Assembly: GCA_937902565.1 (NCBI GenBank)
Contig: CALFMX010000253.1
Location: 1-10,742 of the forward strand
DNA: 10,742 nucleotides
Source of the DNA: an uncultured Spirochaetales bacterium
Lineage (GTDB): Bacteria; Spirochaetota; Spirochaetia; Sphaerochaetales; Sphaerochaetaceae
Direction: 5' to 3'
The notes under the pieces are model-generated. The model saw only the letters and a list, made by a program, of their open reading frames with translations, searched no databases and had not been told where the DNA came from. The position numbers and the translations under genes are program-made. This document shows, piece after piece, positions 6,471-10,742 of the stretch (position 1 is its first letter; every line of letters begins with the position of its first letter).

Positions 6471-6741
6471 TATTGTTGCACCAGATCCTCAGGCCACGGA
6501 CCTCGGGTCCGATGAACTTCTTGCCCTGTGGGCAGACGGTTGCTTCGATGATCATCCACTCGCCTTCGGGAAAGTTGGGGTAGTTGTTCTGTGATGCATA
6601 GGCGGAGTTCTGCTCATGCATGATGCCGAACTTGCCCTGCTTCCCCGCGATGCGGAAGTCTTCCTTCTGGTAGGCCATCCATTTGGGATCGATCAGACCC
6701 TCATCGCTCCGGTGGTTGATGAGGGTCCAGGACTCAGCCAT
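6471..6741 (-). pseudogene. Unidentified protein fragment, cut at both ends
   Basis: The minus-strand frame from 6741 reads MAESWTLINHRSDEG, then PKWMAYQKEDFRIAGKQGKF, EGEWMIIEATVCPQGKK and GPEVRGLRIWCNN. It looks like a real, beta-rich protein rather than random translation, but I do not recognise the family. The ATG at 6741 lacks a ribosome binding site and sits exactly where recognisable GH105 sequence begins on the other strand. At the other end the frame runs without a stop through the cupin terminator and into the antisense of the cupin, so its native end is missing. I read it as a gene remnant; a short expressed gene is less likely. The 3' limit given is approximate. Confidence 0.4.
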
Positions 6742-6742
6742 C

Positions 6743-7048
6743 GGCCACTGGTACCAAGTCCTCGACCAAGGAGGGCGGGCTCACAACGACCTGGAGAGTT
6801 CGGGCTCGGCCATGTTCTCATACTTCTTGCTCAAGATGGCGCGAACGGGGTATGTTGACAGTGTTCCGGCCAAGGAGGCCGGCCTCAGGGGCTTCGAGGG
6901 TCTTCTCACCCATAAGGTGTGCGAGGGGGAGGGTGGGGAGATCCACCTCACTGACATCTGCCGGGGGGCGGGGCCGCTCCTGTCCGCTGCCCTGGAAGCG
7001 GAACACCCTCAGGCTCTGGCCAACTCCCCGGTCGGCACTGCGTGGTAA
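6743..7048 (+). pseudogene. Truncated GH88/GH105 unsaturated uronyl (rhamnogalacturonyl) hydrolase remnant
   Basis: From 6743 the plus strand encodes GHWYQVLDQGG, then LESSGSAMFSYFLLKMARTGY, AKEAGLRGFEGLL and GGEIHLTDICRGAGPL. These match, in order and spacing, the alpha/alpha-barrel segment of GH105/GH88 hydrolases (typical: 'WYQVLDQ...ESSGSAMF.YAL.KG...GYL...A.KAFEGLL...GE.HL.gIC..AG'). The N-terminal two thirds and the final 'YRDGSxxYY...GVGPF' part are absent. After GAGPL (about 6980) family likeness stops, and the frame closes at TAA 7046-7048 after unrelated residues. No start codon or ribosome binding site is associated. Intact enzymes remove 4,5-unsaturated uronate from pectin-derived or glycosaminoglycan oligosaccharides, the source of the KdgF substrate, which fits the cupin just upstream. 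Confidence 0.65.
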
Positions 7049-7079
7049 GAAATTGATAACCAATACTATGGAGAGGAAT

Positions 7080-8363
7080 ATGAAACGTCATGCACAAGTG
7101 GGTACCGGCGGACGGGCCCGGATGTTCTATGAGGCCATCGCGCTCAACTACCAGGAGAGCTGCTCCCTGGTGGCCTTCTGCGATATGAGCCAGGTGCGGA
7201 TGGACTTCTCCAACCGGATGCTGGTGGAGAAGTGCAACCATCCTGCCGTCCCCACCTACAAGAGCTCCGATTTCGACCGCATGATCGAGGAGCAGAAGCC
7301 CGACGTCATCATCGTCACCACCATCGACCGCACCCACGACCACTACATCATCCGTGCCATGGAGCTGGGGTGCGACGTGATCAGCGAGAAGCCGATCACC
7401 GTCGATGAAGATAAGGCGCAGGCGATCCTCGATGCGCAGAAGAAGTACGGCAAGGAGATCCGCGTCACCTTCAACTACCGCTACGCACCCCACCACACCA
7501 AGATCCGCGAACTGATCGCAGACGGGGTGATCGGGGATGTCTTCTCGGTGCACTTCGAGTGGCTGCTCAACACCGACCACGGCGCCGACTACTACCGCAG
7601 GTGGCACCGCAACAAGATCAACAGCGGCGGGCTCCTGGTGCACAAGTCGACCCACCACTTCGACCTGGTCAACTTCTGGCTCGACACCGAGCCCAAGACC
7701 GTCTTCGCCATGGGGGCTTTGAACTTCTACGGCCAGGCCGCAGCTATGAAGCGGGGGGTGGAGCACTTCTACTATCGCAGCCACGGCAGCGACGTGGCCA
7801 AGGACGACCCCTTCGCCATCGACATGGAGAGCAACGAGACGTTGAAGGGCCTCTACCTCGATGCCGAGGATGAGACCGGCTACATCCGTGACCGCTCGGT
7901 CTTCAGCGACGAGGTCTCCATCGAGGATACCATGGGTGTGCTGGTCAGGTACAAGAACGGGGCGATGCTCTCCTATAGCCTGAACTCCTACCTGCCGTGG
8001 GAGGGGTACAACATCTCCTTCAACGGGAGCAAGGGGCGCATCGAGTACAGCGCCATGGAGCGGCCGTACATCAACGCCGGCGGGGACATGAAGGATGAGG
8101 GGGCGGCGGTCTATCACAAGATCCGTGTCTGTCCAACCCTCGCCACCCCCTACGAGGTTGAGGTCGAGATGCGTGAAGGTGGCCACGGTGGTGGAGACCC
8201 GGCGATGCTGGACGATATCTTCTTGCCAAATCCACCGGCAGACCCCTTCTTGCGCGCCGCAGACCATGAGGCGGGGATTCGCTCGATTCTCACCGGCATC
8301 GCAGCCAACAAGTCCATCGCAAGCGGACAGGCTGTCGACTGCGACACGTTGGTGCGCTGGTAG
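7080..8363 (+). CDS. Gfo/Idh/MocA family oxidoreductase
   Basis: This 427-residue cytosolic NAD(P)-dependent sugar or inositol dehydrogenase-like enzyme starts at 7080, with GGAG at 7070-7073. The Rossmann fold opens with QVGTGGRARM (6-15) and ends with the family motif SEKPIT (Glu103-Lys104-Pro105), whose Lys is the usual catalytic/cofactor residue. The substrate domain has NFNYRYAP-like residues at 131-137 (FNYRYAP) and GGLLVHKSTHHFDLVNFWL (183-201), where Lys189 and His193 fit the catalytic H/K positions. It is longer than the common 330-390 residues because of an insert at about 215-280 (MKRGVEHFYYRSHGS to EDETGYIRDRS), seen in a subgroup of polysaccharide-associated members as I recall them. 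The substrate is unknown; neighbouring KdgF and GH105 sequence suggest a uronate or plant or host glycan sugar. No strong promoter is visible. Confidence 0.9.
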   Translation: MKRHAQVGTGGRARMFYEAIALNYQESCSLVAFCDMSQVRMDFSNRMLVEKCNHPAVPTYKSSDFDRMIEEQKPDVIIVTTIDRTHDHYIIRAMELGCDVISEKPITVDEDKAQAILDAQKKYGKEIRVTFNYRYAPHHTKIRELIADGVIGDVFSVHFEWLLNTDHGADYYRRWHRNKINSGGLLVHKSTHHFDLVNFWLDTEPKTVFAMGALNFYGQAAAMKRGVEHFYYRSHGSDVAKDDPFAIDMESNETLKGLYLDAEDETGYIRDRSVFSDEVSIEDTMGVLVRYKNGAMLSYSLNSYLPWEGYNISFNGSKGRIEYSAMERPYINAGGDMKDEGAAVYHKIRVCPTLATPYEVEVEMREGGHGGGDPAMLDDIFLPNPPADPFLRAADHEAGIRSILTGIAANKSIASGQAVDCDTLVRW

Positions 8364-8392
8364 CCATCCCTCACCCTCCAGCACCTACACCG

Positions 8393-8419
8393 CTGACCGG
8401 CCCCTTGTGGCCCGGTCAG
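8393..8419. terminator. Hairpin between convergent genes
   Basis: CTGACCGG (8393-8400) and CCGGTCAG (8412-8419) form an 8-bp GC-rich stem with an 11-base loop, 29 bases after the oxidoreductase stop. The stop codon of the convergent minus-strand gene (8416-8418) lies inside the stem. The following T-run is interrupted (TTGTTGTG) on the plus strand and absent on the minus strand, so termination strength is uncertain. Confidence 0.5.
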
Positions 8420-10248
8420 TTGTTGTGTACGGGGTATTGTTTGATCAATGCTTCGGCGGGCGAGCCGACGACCCGTGCATTCAGGCCACCGGTGGCTGCC
8501 AGCAGGGCGGACACGTGTGCTGCGGTCTGGGCATCGGTGAGCACCATGACGACCTCACGCTCAGCGAACAGCTCCACCCCGAGCAGAGGCATCTTGACCG
8601 TGTCACCAAGAGAGCCGCCGCGGCCGTGGAGAATGGTGGCCCCGGTTGCCCCGACACTGCGGGCGAGGGTGACCACCTCGTCGGCGAATCCTCTTTGGAC
8701 ATCGATGAGGAGGCAGACCTGCGCATCGATGGACACCGGGCCGAATTCAGGTGTGCCTTTGAGCGGGCGGGGGGCCGTCGCCTCCGCCTTGCGTTGTTTG
8801 TGGGCGAAGTAGGTGCCAAGGATGTTGAGCGAGAGGACCGGTGCCATGGCGACCATCGCGATGACACCGAAGCCGTCTCGCATCACGTCGGCTGTAGGGA
8901 TCATGCTCGCCGCCCCTTGGGCGAAAGCGAGCACGAAGGTCGCTGTCATCGGCCCTGAGGCCACACCCCCGGCATCGTAGGCGATCCCGACGAAGACCGG
9001 GTCACTGAAGAAGGAGAAGATCACCGCCGCGATGAAGCCGGGGATCAAAAAGTACCAGAGTTGGACAGCGGGGAAGACGATACGCACCATCGACAGTGCT
9101 ATGGCGATGGCCACCCCGAGCGAAAGGGTGATGCGGATCAGGCGTATCGGGATGTGCCCGCCGGTCACCTCTTCAATCTGCTCGCCGAGTACGTGGACGG
9201 CGGGCTCCATCAGGACGACGATCATCCCGAGCAAGAAACCCACCAGGACCAGGAAACGGCGGTCGAAGGCGGCGACCTGCATCCCTATGATCCTGCCCAT
9301 GTCCAGAAAGCCCGAGTTCACCCCGGTGAGAAAGAGGATCAGGCCGCTGAGCGTCAACAACAGGCCCCCGATGATCGAGAGCAGGTGCTTGGCGCCAATC
9401 TTGAACTTGAAGGCGTTGAAAATGAAGAAGAGGGCGGTGATCGGCAGCAGTGCAATCAGCGATTCGGAGGAGGTCACCGGCAGGAGGCGGAGGATCGGGG
9501 CAATGATGCCGGTCTCGATGACAAAGGGGTCTGCGGCACTGTAGATATGCTTTTGCCCGGTGATAATCGATAACAGCAGGACGGCAAGAATCGGTCCGGC
9601 GCTCATCACACCAACGAGGCCAAAGGCGTTCTCTTCGGCGTGCTTGCCGCCTTTGATGGAGGAGAGGCCGAGCGTCAGTGCCAGGGCAAAGGGGGTGGTC
9701 AGCGCCCCGGTGGTTGCCCCCGATGCGTCGAAGGCGATGGCGAGGAACTCCTCGGAGACAAAGAGCGCCAGTATGAAGATGACACAGTAGGTGAGTGCCA
9801 TGAAGGTGTTGTACCGCATCTTCCCGCTCAGAAGGCGTAGGATTCCCAGCGAGACGGTCAAGCCGACCCCCGTCGATACCACATAGACGATGAAGAGGGC
9901 GTCCATGGTGTGCCCTGATGCCGTTTCGATCTGCAAACCCAAGATCAGGAGATCCGGTTCGGCGACAGTGATGAGAAAGCCCAACAAAAAGCCGATGATC
10001 AGGATCTTGGCTAGATGCTTGCTGGTGGCGAGCTCCGTCGCCATCAATTCCCCGATGGCATTCATCGAGAGGTCTATGCCCCAAAGGAAGATCGAGAGAC
10101 CGATCAGCAGAAGGGCCGAACCGATGAAGAATCGGCCCAGGATGTCCCCCTGGACCTGGACAACCGTCAAGGTGAGCAACAAAACCAGAACGACAACGGG
10201 AAAGAGCGTCTTGATGACTTCGTTTGCCTTCTGCAGCAGTATCTTCAT
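8416..10248 (-). CDS. DUF1538 membrane protein with C-terminal PII-like domain
   Basis: The protein has 610 residues. Residues 1-485 hold two DUF1538 repeats, each with several hydrophobic helices: FLITVAEPDLLILGLQIE (91-108) parallels GMIVVLMEPAVHVLGEQIEE (341-360), IAFDASGATTGALTTPF (171-187) parallels GIAYDAGGVASGPMTATF (421-438), and AFGLVGVMSAGPILAV parallels GFGVIAMVAMAPVLSL. A charged linker (483-505) leads to a cytosolic domain (about 508-605) of ferredoxin-like PII type, with VCLLIDVQRG, GATGATILHGRGG (533-545) and REVVMVLTDAQTA. DUF1538 proteins are integral membrane proteins; from memory, a DUF1538 pair called UmpAB has been reported as a cation/proton antiporter, so ion transport is plausible but unproven here. 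The start ATG (10246-10248) overlaps the upstream PII gene's TGA by ATGA, indicating translational coupling. Confidence 0.88.
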   Translation of the reverse strand: MKILLQKANEVIKTLFPVVVLVLLLTLTVVQVQGDILGRFFIGSALLLIGLSIFLWGIDLSMNAIGELMATELATSKHLAKILIIGFLLGFLITVAEPDLLILGLQIETASGHTMDALFIVYVVSTGVGLTVSLGILRLLSGKMRYNTFMALTYCVIFILALFVSEEFLAIAFDASGATTGALTTPFALALTLGLSSIKGGKHAEENAFGLVGVMSAGPILAVLLLSIITGQKHIYSAADPFVIETGIIAPILRLLPVTSSESLIALLPITALFFIFNAFKFKIGAKHLLSIIGGLLLTLSGLILFLTGVNSGFLDMGRIIGMQVAAFDRRFLVLVGFLLGMIVVLMEPAVHVLGEQIEEVTGGHIPIRLIRITLSLGVAIAIALSMVRIVFPAVQLWYFLIPGFIAAVIFSFFSDPVFVGIAYDAGGVASGPMTATFVLAFAQGAASMIPTADVMRDGFGVIAMVAMAPVLSLNILGTYFAHKQRKAEATAPRPLKGTPEFGPVSIDAQVCLLIDVQRGFADEVVTLARSVGATGATILHGRGGSLGDTVKMPLLGVELFAEREVVMVLTDAQTAAHVSALLAATGGLNARVVGSPAEALIKQYPVHNN

Positions 10249-10718
10249 CGTCTTCCTCGCTTGTGTTCTTCGACCACGCCGGTCGTCTGTTGTACACCGA
10301 GGGAGAAGATCATCCCCGTACCGGGGCTTTGTAGGCCAAGGTCGGCAATGATGTGTTGTTTGATCGCCTCACACCGTGCAGTGGGGGCCAAGACCAGTAC
10401 TATGTCCTTCTGGGGCTCGATCTCCAGATCGACATAGTAGTGGGCAGGAATCCCTGCCCCACGGCCGCTGATGACAGTCCCCCCCTTCGCACCTGCATTA
10501 CGGGCGCTTTGGACGCAACGCTCACGCTGCCCCCGTTCGACGATGGTGACGATGAGTTGATAGGGCAGGGGCTCGCTGGCAGGCTCGCCCCAGCCGTGTT
10601 CACTGAAGGGGACGGTGAATGCGATTCCCTTGTGGCGCTTGGCCAGGGCAAGCGCGGCGTCGATGCGGCGCTTGCAGTCGAATCCGTGGTCCAGGTGGAC
10701 GGAAATACGGCGGTACAT
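10245..10718 (-). CDS. Stand-alone PII-like (P-II family) regulatory protein
   Basis: This cytosolic protein has 157 residues. AAGGAGG (10724-10730) precedes the ATG at 10718 by five bases. Residues 52-147 form a PII-like ferredoxin fold: YQLIVTIVERGQRERCVQSA, then NAGAKGGTVISGRGAG (74-89), then DIVLVLAPTARCEAIKQHI, and GTGMIFSLGVQQTTG (133-147), equivalent to the ligand-binding 'GdGkIFv.pV' loop of GlnB. The segment where GlnB has its T-loop is short and lacks the uridylylated Tyr context, so this is not GlnB/GlnK itself. Residues 1-50 are an extension absent from canonical 112-residue PII proteins. It is the first gene of a two-gene operon, overlapping the DUF1538 start by ATGA. The second gene carries a similar domain, so it probably gates that membrane protein in response to a nucleotide or other small ligand. 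The operon promoter lies outside the window. Confidence 0.82.
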   Translation of the reverse strand: MYRRISVHLDHGFDCKRRIDAALALAKRHKGIAFTVPFSEHGWGEPASEPLPYQLIVTIVERGQRERCVQSARNAGAKGGTVISGRGAGIPAHYYVDLEIEPQKDIVLVLAPTARCEAIKQHIIADLGLQSPGTGMIFSLGVQQTTGVVEEHKRGRR

Positions 10719-10742
10719 ATAGGCCTCCTTGGGTTTGACGAC

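Noticed and set aside
6948..8384. Very long minus-strand open frame (478 codons) opposite the oxidoreductase
   Set aside because: The plus-strand protein has clear Gfo/Idh/MocA motifs and a good ribosome binding site. The antisense translation is repetitive in Val, Leu, Asp and His and matches nothing.
9173..10297. Second minus-strand frame inside the DUF1538 gene
   Set aside because: It is a frame-shifted reading of the DUF1538 gene, rich in Arg, His and Pro, with no hydrophobic segments or motifs.
1..10742. CRISPR arrays, tRNA, rRNA, insertion sequences
   Set aside because: I looked for regularly spaced repeats, cloverleaf-like sequence, transposase motifs and paired terminal repeats and found none; the only mobile-element hint is the relaxase-like segment at 1-243.

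Overview
The window (10,742 bases, GC-rich) looks like chromosome of an anaerobic, heterotrophic diderm bacterium. The gene content (secreted lipoprotein, small exported beta-rich proteins, GltP-type symporter, uronate and sugar genes) would suit a spirochaete such as a Sphaerochaeta relative. That placement is an inference from general resemblance, with no marker gene to prove it.

Left edge (1-621, minus strand): an open frame begins as a good dihydrodipicolinate synthase (DapA) family protein. After about residue 126 it switches to residues that look like part of a plasmid or ICE relaxase, and it runs off the window. This is either a real mobile-element junction or an assembly chimera. A leader of about 375 bases without a gene follows, carrying the promoter and leader of the next gene.

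997-3559: a sodium-coupled glutamate/aspartate symporter (plus strand) ends in a strong UUCG-loop terminator, which separates it from a convergent small PH-domain (YokE-like) protein. Divergent from that gene is an aspartate/glutamate racemase family enzyme. Symporter and racemase together suggest handling of acidic amino acids.

3666-5987 (plus strand): a tight cluster of a lipobox-bearing phospholipase D-superfamily protein with two HKD motifs and two small signal-peptide proteins of unknown function that resemble each other. It looks like an envelope module.

6044-8363: a KdgF-like cupin (uronate linearisation) ending in a strong bidirectional terminator. Next come two gene fragments abutting head to head near 6741: an unidentified minus-strand fragment and a plus-strand piece of a GH88/GH105 unsaturated-uronyl hydrolase. 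An intact Gfo/Idh/MocA oxidoreductase follows. The cupin, the hydrolase remnant and the oxidoreductase fit a partly eroded pectin/uronate or polysaccharide catabolism locus.

8416-10718 (minus strand): a two-gene operon with an ATGA overlap. A stand-alone PII-like protein with an N-terminal extension precedes a large DUF1538 membrane protein made of two repeats, which itself carries a second PII-like domain at its C-terminus. This is the most system-like part of the window: a membrane transporter apparently controlled by two PII-like modules, one diffusible and one tethered.
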